A DNA stretch of 64,000 nt from Thauera chlorobenzoica (GTDB lineage Bacteria; Pseudomonadota; Gammaproteobacteria; Burkholderiales; Rhodocyclaceae), in contig NZ_CP018839.1 of NCBI RefSeq assembly GCF_001922305.1, positions 1,426,001-1,490,000 on the forward strand. The letters run 5' to 3'. The position numbers and the translations under genes are program-made. The notes beneath the pieces were generated by a model. It was not told where the DNA came from. It made no database searches and worked only from the letters and a program-made list of their open reading frames with translations. Each line of letters begins with the position of its first letter. Position 1 is the first letter of the stretch. Positions 43,070-51,873 of the stretch are shown one piece after another.

Positions 43070-44290
43070 ATGGATTTTTCCTTATCCGAAGAACAGACGA
43101 TGCTCAAGGAGGTGGCCCGCCGGTTCACCGCCAACGAGCTGATGCCGCTGGAAAAGGTCCTGCTCGAGCGGGAAATGCGGATGTGGACCGACGGCTACAC
43201 GCTGCTGCCGGAGGCCGATCATGCGCGGCTGATGAAGATCACCCAGGAGATGGGCTTCTGGGGCATCGAGGTCGACGAGAAGCTCGGCGGCCAGGGGCTC
43301 GGCATGTTCGCTAAGACCTTGGTCGTCGAGGAAATGTCGAAGTCCTTGATCGGCTTCTCGCATCACGGCTTCACGCTGCCGCCCGACGCTCCCAATCTCT
43401 ATTACCTCGAAGAATGCGGCTCCCCGGCGCAGCGCGACAAGTACGTGCGCCGCTACTGCCGCGGCGAGATCGACTCCGCGATGATGGCCACCGAACCGGG
43501 CGCGGGCTCCGACATCAGCGGCCTGACGACGACCGCGGTGCGCGAGAACGGCCAGTGGGTGATCAACGGCTCGAAGATCTTCATCAGCAAGTGCGACAAG
43601 GACGAACTGTTCTTCATCTGCATCGCGGTCACCGACAAGGAGGCCCCGACCAAGCGCCGCTTCACCGCGTTCATCCTCGACAAGGACACGCCGGGGCTGC
43701 GTATCGGCGCCGAGATTCCGGTGATCGGCGCGATGCCGACCTGGTCGGTGTATCTCGACAATGTCCGGGTCGGCGATGAAGCCGTGCTCGGCGAGGTCGG
43801 CGACGCCTTCATTCCGCTGCAGAACCGCTTCGGCGTGCGCCGGATCGAACTCGCAGCGCATTGCACCGGCATGGCCGAGCGGCTGATCCAGATGATGATC
43901 GACCAGGCCAACCTGCGGAAAACCTTCGGTGTGGCCCTCGCCGACCGCCAGACAGTGCAGAACTGGATCGCCGATTCGACCATCGAGCTCGAGCAGGTGC
44001 GGCTGCAGCTTTATTTCACTGCGTGGAAGTCGGATCAGGGGCACAAGGACCTGCGGCTCGAAGCGGCGTCGCTGAAGATCGCCGCGACCGAAATGCTCAC
44101 CCGCGTCGCCGACCGCGCGATCCAGCTCCACGGCGGGCTGGGTCTGTCGCGCGAGATGGGCATCGAATACGTCGCGCGCATGGTTCGCATCTGGCGCGTC
44201 GTCGAAGGCGCCTCGGAAATCCACCGCATGTCGATCGCGAAGAAGCTGCTGACCGACGGCAGGACCTACAGCCCGTTCGTTGCCGCCTGA
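43070..44290 (+). CDS. bbsG: (R)-Benzylsuccinyl-CoA dehydrogenase
   Basis: 406 residues of the acyl-CoA dehydrogenase family. Landmarks: MDFSLSEEQTMLKEVARRFT, the FAD region MMATEPGAGSDISGLTTTAVRENGQWVINGSKIFIS, and the C-terminal GGLGLSREMGIEYVARMVRIWRVVEGASEIHRMSIAKKLL, where the Glu of VEGASEIHR is the usual base. It oxidises benzylsuccinyl-CoA to phenylitaconyl-CoA, passing electrons to ETF. It lies in the middle of the operon. Confidence 0.94.
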   Translation: MDFSLSEEQTMLKEVARRFTANELMPLEKVLLEREMRMWTDGYTLLPEADHARLMKITQEMGFWGIEVDEKLGGQGLGMFAKTLVVEEMSKSLIGFSHHGFTLPPDAPNLYYLEECGSPAQRDKYVRRYCRGEIDSAMMATEPGAGSDISGLTTTAVRENGQWVINGSKIFISKCDKDELFFICIAVTDKEAPTKRRFTAFILDKDTPGLRIGAEIPVIGAMPTWSVYLDNVRVGDEAVLGEVGDAFIPLQNRFGVRRIELAAHCTGMAERLIQMMIDQANLRKTFGVALADRQTVQNWIADSTIELEQVRLQLYFTAWKSDQGHKDLRLEAASLKIAATEMLTRVADRAIQLHGGLGLSREMGIEYVARMVRIWRVVEGASEIHRMSIAKKLLTDGRTYSPFVAA

Positions 44291-44328
44291 AGCGGATCGG
44301 AACACCACAAATAGACAGGAGAAGCGCA

Positions 44329-45099
44329 ATGCCGGTAACGCTGGAAGTATCGAACCACGTCGCCTACGTGACCTTGAACCGTCCGGAAGCGATGAATTCG
44401 CTCGACCCGGAATCGACCGCCGACCTCACTGAAATCTGGGCGCGTGTGCGCACCGATCCGGACATCCGTGTCGCGGTGCTGACCGGCGCCGGCGAGAAAT
44501 CGTTTTGCACCGGCACCGACATGAAAAAATCGCCACCGCCCACCGAGTGCATGGCCGCGACCTATCTGCGCGACGGCCAGCCGATCCTGCCGCACATGAA
44601 GATGTGGAAGCCGATCATTGCCGCGATCAACGGCTACGCGGTCGGCGGCGGGCTCGAGATCGCGCTTGCCTGCGACCTGCGCATCGCTTCCACGAACGCC
44701 AAATTCGGCCTCACCGAAGTCAAGGTCGCGAGCCTCGCCGGCCTCAACGGCACGCAGGCGCTGCCGCGCGCCATTCCGCAGGCGGTGGCGATGAAGATGT
44801 TGCTCACCGGCGAGATGATCAGCGCCGAAGAGGCGCTGCGCTATGGGCTGGTCAGCGACGTCGTCGAGCCGTCGGCACTCGCCGATCTCGCCCGCAGCTA
44901 TGCGGAGAAGATCGCCAGCGCGGCGCCCTTGAGCGTGCAGGCGACCAAGCAGGCCGCGGTGCTCGGCAAGGACATGCCGCTCGAGCACGGCATCCTGTAC
45001 TCGCACCTGCTGTGGGGCGTGCTGCGTGACACCGAAGACCGCAAGGAAGGCTTCAAGGCCTTCGGCGAACGGCGCGCGCCGGCATTCCGCGGCGCCTGA
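44329..45099 (+). CDS. bbsH: Phenylitaconyl-CoA hydratase
   Basis: 256 residues of the enoyl-CoA hydratase/crotonase family, with an AGGAGAAGCGCA ribosome site. NHVAYVTLNRPEAMNSLD is the N-terminal strand; the oxyanion hole residues lie in CTGTDMKK and AINGYAVGGGLEIALACDLRIAS. The conserved FGLTEVKVASLAGLNGTQALPRAIPQAVAMKMLLTG block has Glu and Gly in the active site region. It hydrates phenylitaconyl-CoA to the hydroxy acyl-CoA used by BbsCD. Confidence 0.93.
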   Translation: MPVTLEVSNHVAYVTLNRPEAMNSLDPESTADLTEIWARVRTDPDIRVAVLTGAGEKSFCTGTDMKKSPPPTECMAATYLRDGQPILPHMKMWKPIIAAINGYAVGGGLEIALACDLRIASTNAKFGLTEVKVASLAGLNGTQALPRAIPQAVAMKMLLTGEMISAEEALRYGLVSDVVEPSALADLARSYAEKIASAAPLSVQATKQAAVLGKDMPLEHGILYSHLLWGVLRDTEDRKEGFKAFGERRAPAFRGA

Positions 45100-45166
45100 G
45101 GGCGGCGGGAAGACCGATGACGGGGCGGCAATCGACCGCCCGCCCCGCGCACAGGAGACAGGAACG

Positions 45167-45796
45167 ATGCGTCTGACGAGCAGTTTCGACGACAACCGGC
45201 CACTGCCGGAAATCCACGCCTTGGCGGTGGCCGATCCGGAGACGCACTTCCGCCTCGGCGCCAACCGCAGCCCCGGCTTTACCTGGGACGCGCCGCCTGC
45301 GGGCACGCGCTCGTTCGTCCTCGTGTGCCACGACCCGGACGTGCCGAGCCGTTTCGACCATATCAACCGCGACGACGTCGTGATTCCGGAGTCGATGCCG
45401 CGGGTCGATTTCTTTCACTGGGTGCTCGTCGATCTTCCCGCCACCTGTCGTGGCGTCAATGAAGGCGAATTCTCCGACGGTGTCGTGGCGCGCGGAAAAC
45501 CGGGTCCCGCAACCCGCCATGGCGCGCGCCACGGCGTCAACGATTTCACCCGCGGCTTCGCCCAGGACCCGCAGATGGCCGGCGACTACTTCGGCTACGA
45601 CGGCCCGTGCCCGCCGTGGAACGACGAGCGCGTGCACCGCTACGTGTTCACGCTCTACGCCGTCGATCTCGAGCGCTGCCCGGTGGAGGGGAAATTCACC
45701 GGCCCCGACGTGCTGCGCGCGATCGAGGGGCATGTGCTCGGCAAAACGTCGCTGACGGGGCGGTATACGCTCAATCCGCGGTGCAATGCCGGCTGA
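45167..45796 (+). CDS. YbhB/YbcL-type PEBP-family protein at the end of the bbs operon
   Basis: 209 residues of the phosphatidylethanolamine-binding protein (Raf kinase inhibitor-like) family: SPGFTWDAPPAGTRSFVLVCHDPDVPSRF carries the DPD motif, VDFFHWVLVDLPATCRGVNEGE the second motif and DYFGYDGPCPPWNDERVHRYVFTLYAVD the third. It begins 67 bases after bbsH behind AGGAGACAGGAACG, so it is probably the last gene of the bbs unit. No enzyme role is established for these proteins; ligand binding or regulation of small-molecule binding is possible. It is not a recognised step of toluene degradation. Confidence 0.8.
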   Translation: MRLTSSFDDNRPLPEIHALAVADPETHFRLGANRSPGFTWDAPPAGTRSFVLVCHDPDVPSRFDHINRDDVVIPESMPRVDFFHWVLVDLPATCRGVNEGEFSDGVVARGKPGPATRHGARHGVNDFTRGFAQDPQMAGDYFGYDGPCPPWNDERVHRYVFTLYAVDLERCPVEGKFTGPDVLRAIEGHVLGKTSLTGRYTLNPRCNAG

Positions 45797-45943
45797 GGCA
45801 GCGCCCACCACGATCGTGGCCCGAGGGCCGCAACTCGGCGCGCCGTAATCGATTTCGGGGGCGGCGTTGGGTTACCCGGTCGCGAGGTAGCTATGCCTAC
45901 GTGACCCTTCGTTCAGCGAGGAATCCTGATTCCCGGAAATCGC

Positions 45944-46198
45944 TCAGTAGTGGTAGCGCAACTGAGCGATCAGCAACGCGTCGCCGGCGATTCTGTACAC
46001 CATCCGATGCTCGTCGGTAATCCGCCTGGACCAAAATCCCGCCAGGGCGTGTTTGAGCGGTTCAGGTTTGCCGATACCGGAAAAAGGTTCACGCTGAGTT
46101 TCGCGAATGAGCTTGTTGATCCGCTCCACCATGCGCCGGTCTTGTTGCTGCCAATGAAGGTAATCTTCCCAAGCGGCCTCGGCGAAGATCAACTTCAT
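45944..46198 (-). CDS. yoeB: YoeB-type mRNA interferase toxin
   Basis: 84 residues. MKLIFAEAAWEDYLHWQQQDRRMVERINKLI, then KPEPLKHALAGFWSRRITDEHRMVYRI and the final LRYHY are diagnostic of Txe/YoeB of the RelE superfamily. The catalytic Glu, Arg and His residues (E in GKPEPL, R in RMVYR, H and Y in YHY) are present, so it should be active as a ribosome-dependent RNase. It overlaps the antitoxin gene by four bases (ATGA). Confidence 0.92.
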   Translation of the reverse strand: MKLIFAEAAWEDYLHWQQQDRRMVERINKLIRETQREPFSGIGKPEPLKHALAGFWSRRITDEHRMVYRIAGDALLIAQLRYHY

Positions 46199-46446
46199 TC
46201 GTCGAGTTCCCGCTCGTTGCCTCCGCCGGCATTGAGTTCGGCTATGGCGCCGAGCAGGCGGCGCGCATTCTCGGGGCTGCGCAACAGGTAGGCGGTTTCC
46301 TCGAGGGCCTGGAAGTCGTCGAGGGAAAGCATGACGACCGAGGCTTGCCCGCTACGGGTAATGATCAGCGGCTCGTGGTCGTTGCAGACGCGGTCCATCG
46401 TACTGGCCAGATTGGCCCGGGCTGCGGTGTAGGAAATGGCGTCCAT
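46195..46446 (-). CDS. yefM: YefM-type antitoxin
   Basis: 83 residues beginning MDAISYTAARANLASTMDRVCNDHEPLIITR, the Phd/YefM DNA-binding fold, followed by SVVMLSLDDFQALEETAYLLRSPENARRLL and an acidic disordered tail that neutralises YoeB. The ATG at 46,446 is chosen because the palindromic operator lies just ahead of it. It forms an operon with yoeB, located between the convergent bbs and bss operons. Confidence 0.92.
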   Translation of the reverse strand: MDAISYTAARANLASTMDRVCNDHEPLIITRSGQASVVMLSLDDFQALEETAYLLRSPENARRLLGAIAELNAGGGNERELDE

Positions 46447-46450
46447 GGTG

Positions 46451-46474
46451 TTTATCCGTACATGTACGGATAAA
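46451..46474. promoter_or_regulatory. YefM-YoeB operator palindrome
   Basis: A perfect 24-bp palindrome with half-site TTTATCCGTACA lies four bases upstream of the yefM start. Its centre GTACATGTAC contains the TGTAC core known from YefM operators. A further half site (ACGTACAT) follows nine bases farther out, resembling the long-plus-short repeat layout of the E. coli system. It is expected to give autorepression by the antitoxin-toxin complex. Confidence 0.8.
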
Positions 46475-46562
46475 CGTACATCATGATGCGAGCACTTGTC
46501 CAGTGCGGTTTGTAACATCACCCGGCGTTACGCCCGTGTCCGCTTCTGCGACGTCTGTTGCG

Positions 46563-48134
46563 CTATCGCGCCCAGACGATCCGTCCGCCGATCAACGTCA
46601 TCACGACTCGCGCGCGCCCGAGATCGTCGGCCGTCGCCCAGTCGCCGCCGCCTTCGATGACGACGAGATCGGCGCGGCGGCCGGCTTCGATCGTCCCCGT
46701 CGCGTCCTCGTCGCCGGCCGCGCACGCACTTCCGTAGGTGTACAGGCGCAGCGCGTCGGCGAGCGCGATCGCTTCCTCGGCCGCGACCTGCCGGCCGTCG
46801 TCGTCGCTGCGTGTCACGGCCGCCTTCAGGCCTTCGAGCGGTGCGCAGGACACCAGCGGCGCATCCGAGCCGAATGCGAGCGGGATACGATGGCGCAGGA
46901 ACGAGCGGAACGGAAACAGCGCGGGCTGCGTCGGGTCGGGCGGGCGCGCGTGCACGGCCGGCGCGGCGAGCGGCAGCAGCGCGGGTTGGGCGACGACGAG
47001 TGCGCCGCTCGCGGCGAGGCGGTCCAGCCACTCGGGCGGGCAGGCCGGGCAGTGCTCGAAGCGCGGGCGCAGGCGGGGCCGGAGACCGGCGCCGTCGAGC
47101 AAGGCGAGCGTGTTCAGCGAGCGGTGCAGCAGCGCGAGGTCGGGGACGTGGAAGGCGAACTGGAAGCCGGCGCGGTGGGCCGCGAGCGCGGTGGCGTCGA
47201 GGAGTTCCTGTGGCGGGTCCGGATCGCCGGTACTCTCGTCGAGCGCGATCTTCGCCGCACCGAGGCGCAGCATATCGGGGTCGCCGCCGGGATGGATGCT
47301 TCCGGTGCGCAGCCCCTGCTCGGCGAACGCGCCCACGCTGTCGGCGCCGGCGCACAGGGACACGCGCGGACGGAGGAGGCCGCGTTCCTTGTAGGCGGCC
47401 ATCGCCTGCCAGTGCGCCGGCGTGTTCGACCAGCTCGTGTCCTGCAGGGTCGTGATCCCGGATTCGAGGAAGGCACGGTCGGCGGCGCGCAGGCCGGCCT
47501 CGATCTCATCCGCTGAAAGCGGCGGCATCGCCGCGGCCACCTGTGCGTGGTTGCCGGAGATGATGCCATTGACGCGCCCGCTCGTGGGATCGCGGTGGAT
47601 CGTGCCGGCGTCGGACGGCCCCGCCGACTCGTCGATGCCGCACCGCGCGAGCGCGCGGCTGTTGAGCACGCAATGTTGTCCGCTGCGCTCGACGACGATC
47701 ACCGGATGCACGGGCGAGGCGCGGTCGAGCTCCCAGCGCGTGGGCAGCCGGCGCTCGGCCAGGATCGCCGGATCGCAGTTCGCCGCCCGCAGCCAGTTGC
47801 CCGGGCGCGTCTCCGCCGCCCGGGAGCGCAGCGCGTCGATGAGATCGCCGAGGTTGCGCACGTGCGGCGGCGAGCAGTCGACGTAGCGGGTCGTCATCGC
47901 GAAGGCGACCGGATGGCAGTGCGCGTCGTTGAACCCCGGAATCACCGTCGCGCCCTGGCAGTCCACGAGCTTCGTGTGCGGGCCGGCGAGGGCGGCGCGC
48001 GCGGCGCGGTCGCCGACGTAGAGGATCCGGCCGTCCTTGATTGCGATGATCGACCCGTGGTCGGCACCGCGCCCGCCGGAAAAGCGTTCGGGCGTGAACG
48101 CGACGAGGTTGTACAGGATCAGGTCGGCATTCAT
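46563..48134 (-). CDS. Amidohydrolase (YtcJ-like), last gene of the extended bss operon
   Basis: 523 residues of the amidohydrolase-3 group. Metal-binding His residues are in GFNDAHCHP near residue 65. Other motifs are GIDESAGPSDAGTIHRDPTSGRVNG, SGITTLQDTSW, FHVPDLALLHRSLNTL and FGSDAPLVSCAPLEGLKAAVTR with the final Asp ligand. The C-terminus (GTIEAGRRADLVVIEG) is the classic composite-domain end. It hydrolyses an unknown C-N bond. Its start overlaps the end of the upstream epimerase by four bases, placing it in the same transcript as bss. It may correspond to a gene others have called bssL; not verified. Confidence 0.8.
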   Translation of the reverse strand: MNADLILYNLVAFTPERFSGGRGADHGSIIAIKDGRILYVGDRAARAALAGPHTKLVDCQGATVIPGFNDAHCHPVAFAMTTRYVDCSPPHVRNLGDLIDALRSRAAETRPGNWLRAANCDPAILAERRLPTRWELDRASPVHPVIVVERSGQHCVLNSRALARCGIDESAGPSDAGTIHRDPTSGRVNGIISGNHAQVAAAMPPLSADEIEAGLRAADRAFLESGITTLQDTSWSNTPAHWQAMAAYKERGLLRPRVSLCAGADSVGAFAEQGLRTGSIHPGGDPDMLRLGAAKIALDESTGDPDPPQELLDATALAAHRAGFQFAFHVPDLALLHRSLNTLALLDGAGLRPRLRPRFEHCPACPPEWLDRLAASGALVVAQPALLPLAAPAVHARPPDPTQPALFPFRSFLRHRIPLAFGSDAPLVSCAPLEGLKAAVTRSDDDGRQVAAEEAIALADALRLYTYGSACAAGDEDATGTIEAGRRADLVVIEGGGDWATADDLGRARVVMTLIGGRIVWAR

Positions 48135-49075
48135 CGCGCGTTGGCGGCGGCCGCTTCGCGCCGCTTGACCATCAGGTAGTACTTCAGCGCTTCGCGCAGG
48201 CCGACGTGGAAGGGCGTGTGCTCGAAGCCGAACAGGCGGTCGATCTTGGTGCCGTCATAGACGAGGTCCTCGTCGAGCGGGAACGGCAGCGGCAGCTTGC
48301 GGCGCGCGATCTCCCCGGCGGGCAGGCGCAGCGTGTCGATCGCCTTGCCGGTGATTTCGCCGAGGGCCTCGACGATGCGTGCATGGGACACCACTTCGCC
48401 CGAGGCGAGGTTGAAGGTTTCGCCGAAGGCGCGCGGATCGCCGATGCACGCCCACAGCAGGCGGGCCATGTCGACGACCCAGATGAAGTTGAAGCGCGAC
48501 GCGCCCGGCTCGGGGATCACGATCGGCTCGCGCGCGCGCAGGCGGTCGAAGAAATACGTCTCGCGCGGCGCGTAGTTGTAATAGCCGTAGATGATCGCCG
48601 GCCGCAGCACGGTCAGCGCGACGCCCCGCCGCGCGCATTCGCGGCGCGCGGCCTCTTCGGCGAGGCATTTGTGGTAACCGTAATCGGCGTATTCGCCCAG
48701 CTCCGGCTGCGGCCCGTCGAGCAGCGGTGCGCGCTCGTCGACGGGCTGCTGCGTCGTCTTGCGGTACACGGTCGTGGTGCTGATCAGCAGATACTGGCCG
48801 ACGGTGCCGCGCAGGTTGGTGAGCAGGGTTTCGACGTGGGCCGGGGTGTAGGCGCAGAAATCGACGACGGAGTCCCATTGCCCGCCCGGTATCGCGTCGC
48901 CCACCTGCTCGGGGCGTTCGCGGTCGCCGACGTGCTCGGTGATGCCGTCCATGCGCAAGGGCAGTCTGCCGCGGTTGAACACATGCAGCTCGACGTCCGG
49001 CATCTTCAGCGCTTCCTCGACGAAGACGCGGCCGGAAAAGTAACTGCCGCCGATGACCAGTACCCGTTTCGCCAT
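48131..49075 (-). CDS. NAD-dependent epimerase/dehydratase-like protein in the bss operon
   Basis: 314 residues of the extended SDR family. The Rossmann loop is GGSYFSGR near residue 9 and the catalytic motif YGYHK near residue 136 (ADYGYHKCLAEEAARRE). VLRPAIIYGYYNYAPRETYFFDRL and FNFIWVVDMARLLWACIGDPRAFGETFNLASGE are typical of sugar epimerases and isoflavone-reductase-like proteins. The substrate is unknown. It sits 22 bases after the DUF4037 gene and overlaps the amidohydrolase. Confidence 0.8.
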   Translation of the reverse strand: MAKRVLVIGGSYFSGRVFVEEALKMPDVELHVFNRGRLPLRMDGITEHVGDRERPEQVGDAIPGGQWDSVVDFCAYTPAHVETLLTNLRGTVGQYLLISTTTVYRKTTQQPVDERAPLLDGPQPELGEYADYGYHKCLAEEAARRECARRGVALTVLRPAIIYGYYNYAPRETYFFDRLRAREPIVIPEPGASRFNFIWVVDMARLLWACIGDPRAFGETFNLASGEVVSHARIVEALGEITGKAIDTLRLPAGEIARRKLPLPFPLDEDLVYDGTKIDRLFGFEHTPFHVGLREALKYYLMVKRREAAAANAR

Positions 49076-49097
49076 GAAGATCTCCTTCGTTGCGGAT

Positions 49098-50021
49098 TCA
49101 GCCGATCAGCACGCTCAGGCGGCGCAATGCCGGATCGTCGATGCGCCTGTGGATCAGCGGGCCGTGATCGACGAGAAAGGGGCTGTCGGAGTCGGTCAGC
49201 CCTTCGGCCTGCAGCTCGGCGACCGAGAGCGCGCACAGCACTTCGATGTGCGCGCGCTTCTCGTCGGCGTCGGCTGCCGAGACCAGCGCCGCGATGCGTG
49301 CATGTACGGCATGGCCCAGGCGCGGCAGCGCGAGCAGGCCGCGGTGCAGCCATTTGTAATAGGGCGCGTAGCGACGGTTGAGCAGATAGACGAGCGACAT
49401 CAGGTCGCTGCAGAATTTGGTTTCGGCGTAGCGCGCGGCGAAAAACTCGTCGCGGGCGAGCGCGCGTGCGAAGTTGTACTGCCCCGATTGGCCGATCGAC
49501 ATGCAGCGCGCGGCGATCTTCGCGAGCCTGACGTCGTCGGGATAGAAGGCGAGCAGCCGGCGCCGGCGCTGCGAGAACTCGTCGAGCGGGTCGTGGAAGA
49601 CGCGGCCGGAGGTGCACGCCGCGAGATGCATTTCCGGGATGCGCAGCCAGTCGAAGAGCGTCTGCGGGCCGTCGGGATGGCCGAGGTATTGCCTGTACCA
49701 GGCGCCGATCTCGAGCACGCCGACGCGATCACCACCCCATTCGGTGGTCGAGCGCTCGAAGCCGGCGAAGGACTTCGGCAGCCGCTCATAGGCCTGCTGC
49801 AGCGACGTGCCGATCGCGGCGTGATCGGCGTCGGTCAGCCACAGGCAGAACCCGGGGCCCCAGTCGTGGTCGCGCGACTGTTCGTCGTCGAAACCGAGGC
49901 AGTCCGAGCCGTCGCCGGCAAGGCCGGCTGCGATGCGCTCGCGCCAAGGCGCGAATTCGCCGCCGAGCAGTTCATCGCCGTAGCGCTCGAAATACTGTTC
50001 GGCGAGCGACAGTCCGTTCAC
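49098..50021 (-). CDS. DUF4037 (nucleotidyltransferase-like) protein in the bss operon
   Basis: 307 residues from a GTG whose G overlaps the preceding stop codon (GTGA). The block GSDCLGFDDEQSRDHDWGPGFCLWLTDADH is the hallmark of DUF4037, proteins related to minimal nucleotidyltransferases, with acidic residues that could bind metal. A helical C-terminal part follows (MSIGQSGQYNFARALARDEFFAARYAETKFCSDLMSLVYLLNRRYAPYYKWLHRGL). No activity is known. DUF4037 and DUF4125 (the family of BssG) are, to my recollection, fused in some Firmicutes, so this protein may work with BssG. Confidence 0.8.
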   Translation of the reverse strand: MNGLSLAEQYFERYGDELLGGEFAPWRERIAAGLAGDGSDCLGFDDEQSRDHDWGPGFCLWLTDADHAAIGTSLQQAYERLPKSFAGFERSTTEWGGDRVGVLEIGAWYRQYLGHPDGPQTLFDWLRIPEMHLAACTSGRVFHDPLDEFSQRRRRLLAFYPDDVRLAKIAARCMSIGQSGQYNFARALARDEFFAARYAETKFCSDLMSLVYLLNRRYAPYYKWLHRGLLALPRLGHAVHARIAALVSAADADEKRAHIEVLCALSVAELQAEGLTDSDSPFLVDHGPLIHRRIDDPALRRLSVLIG

Positions 50022-50602
50022 GGCGCAGTCGCGTAGTCGATGACGTCGACGCTCTCGCTGCCGGTGAAGGCCTGCTGCGCGATCAGCGTATTGAGCCGCC
50101 GCCCGACTTCGGCATCGACGTATTTTTCGCCGCACTGTTGGCACAGGCCGGCGGGAACCTTCTTGATGACGTACAGCCGGCCTTCGAGGCGGTAGTCGAA
50201 ATTGCCGACAGTCACCTGTTTGATGGCGCCGCCGCAGAAGAAACAGGTCGTGATCGAATCGGACATCGTCGGCTCTCCTGAAGAACGGTGCAACGCGGTG
50301 CGCCACACGGGGGGCGCCGGCACGTAAGCGTGGGTGACGACGAGCCAGCCGTCGGCGCGTGGGGCGGCGATCGCATGCACCGGCTTGCCGTCGTGGACGG
50401 CGCATAGCAGGTACGCCGGGTCGCGCTCGCGATGGCGGTGCTCCTCGATGATGCGGCCGCCGCGCAGCGCCGCTTCGATCTGCGCCGCCTCGATGCTGCC
50501 GGCCATCAGCGAGCGGATCACGTGTTCGGACAGGACGTAGCGCGATGCGTCGGCGCGCGCGGCAATCCAGGCGGCCTCGCCGCCGGGGAGGGGAAGGGTC
50601 AT
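50018..50602 (-). CDS. DUF4258 domain fused to YgiT-type zinc finger, bss operon
   Basis: 194 residues in one uninterrupted frame. The first 95 residues are DUF4258-like (YVLSEHVIRSLMAGSIEAAQIEAALRGGRIIEEHRHRERDPAYLLCAVHDGKPVHAI). The last 80 are a YgiT-type zinc finger with CFFCGG and CQQCGE and a helical end. In many bacteria these are two adjacent genes resembling a toxin-antitoxin pair. Here an internal ATG at 50,266 preceded by AGGAGA could also start the zinc-finger part alone (82 residues). The gene starts inside the bssH stop (ATGA), so the two are translationally coupled. Confidence 0.75.
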   Translation of the reverse strand: MTLPLPGGEAAWIAARADASRYVLSEHVIRSLMAGSIEAAQIEAALRGGRIIEEHRHRERDPAYLLCAVHDGKPVHAIAAPRADGWLVVTHAYVPAPPVWRTALHRSSGEPTMSDSITTCFFCGGAIKQVTVGNFDYRLEGRLYVIKKVPAGLCQQCGEKYVDAEVGRRLNTLIAQQAFTGSESVDVIDYATAP

Positions 50603-51873
50603 GCTTGGGCCTCCTCTGCCGGGCGGTACGCGGCGAGGGCACGCTCGGCGACGAACAGCGCGAGCGCGAGCAGCGCCGAGACGGTGGCGAGCGGCCGCAG
50701 CGTGCCGTCGTAGCTGGCACCGACGAGGGTGGTGACCAGGAACGCCGAGAGCATCGTCAGCGATCCGAGCAGGGCCGCGGCGGCGCCGGCTTTTTCGGGG
50801 AAGGGGGCGATCGCCCCGCTTTGCGCGCACGGGCTGTTGATGCCGTGCGCGAGGGTGACGAGAAAGTGGGCGAGGACGACCGTCGCCCAGTGCTGCAGAC
50901 CGAGTGCGAGCCCGATGGCGAAGGTTGTGCCCGCCGCCAGCCCCAGCGTGCTGCCGACGCGAAGGGTGCGCGCCAGCCCGTAGTGCGGCAGCATCCGCCG
51001 GCAGAGCTGGGTGCCGACCAGGTAGCCGAGCACGCCGAGCGCGAAAAGGTAACCGAAGTGGCGCGTGGGCACGTCGAGCACGTCGATGAGCGCGAACGAC
51101 GCGCCGGAGATGTAGACGAACACCATGCCGAAAGAGAGCGCCCCCGGCAGCGCATAGGCCCAGAACGCGCGGCTGCGCAGCAGCGCGCCGTAGTTGTGTA
51201 GCAGCGCGGCGGGTCGGATCGCCGCGGGGGGGCGCTGCGTCATCGTCTCGGCGAAGCGCACGGCCGAGATGAGCGCGAGCGCGGCACCGGCGAGTGTCAG
51301 CAACGTGAAGTTCGCACGCCAGCCGAAGCTCGCCTGCAATTGGGCGCCGACGATGGGGGCGAGCAGCAACGCGACCGCGAGCATGCTCGTCGAGCGGGCG
51401 ATCACCTGCGCCCCCTCGCTGGCCGGCCAGGCGTCGCGGACAACGGCGCGGGCGATCACGGCGACCGTGCAGCTGCCCGCGGCCTGGGCGAAGCGGGCGG
51501 TGATCAGTGCGTCGATGTGGGTGGCGAGCGCGCACGCGAGGCTTGCCGCGACATAGACCAGCAGCCCGGCGAGCAGCATCGGGCGGCGGCCGAAGCGGTC
51601 GGCCAGCGGACCGCTGACGAGCTGCGACACGGCGACGCCGAGGGCGAACATCGACAGGGTCTGCTGCACCGCCGCCGGTGCTACGCGGAAGGATGCGGCG
51701 AGTGTCGGCAGCGATGCCAGATAGAGGTCCGTCGACAGCGGCTGCAGCATCCAGAAGCCGGTGATCAGCCACAGCAGGCGGGCGGGGGCGGCGGTGCCCG
51801 GCAGCGCGGCGGCGGCGCCGAAGACTACGGGGGGCGGTGCAGGGGGCGGGATGCGGGGGCGTGCGTCGTTCAT
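50599..51873 (-). CDS. bssH: BssH, Bcr/CflA-type MFS transporter
   Basis: 424 residues, twelve membrane helices after a Pro-rich N-terminus. The drug:H+ antiporter signatures are visible: LQPLSTDLYLASLPTLAASF, GPLADRFGRRPMLL, RFAQAAGSCTVAVIARAVVRDAW. It overlaps bssG by four bases and the DUF4258-YgiT gene by four. Export of toluene, benzylsuccinate or another pathway compound is possible, but the substrate is not known. Confidence 0.85.
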   Translation of the reverse strand: MNDARPRIPPPAPPPVVFGAAAALPGTAAPARLLWLITGFWMLQPLSTDLYLASLPTLAASFRVAPAAVQQTLSMFALGVAVSQLVSGPLADRFGRRPMLLAGLLVYVAASLACALATHIDALITARFAQAAGSCTVAVIARAVVRDAWPASEGAQVIARSTSMLAVALLLAPIVGAQLQASFGWRANFTLLTLAGAALALISAVRFAETMTQRPPAAIRPAALLHNYGALLRSRAFWAYALPGALSFGMVFVYISGASFALIDVLDVPTRHFGYLFALGVLGYLVGTQLCRRMLPHYGLARTLRVGSTLGLAAGTTFAIGLALGLQHWATVVLAHFLVTLAHGINSPCAQSGAIAPFPEKAGAAAALLGSLTMLSAFLVTTLVGASYDGTLRPLATVSALLALALFVAERALAAYRPAEEAQA

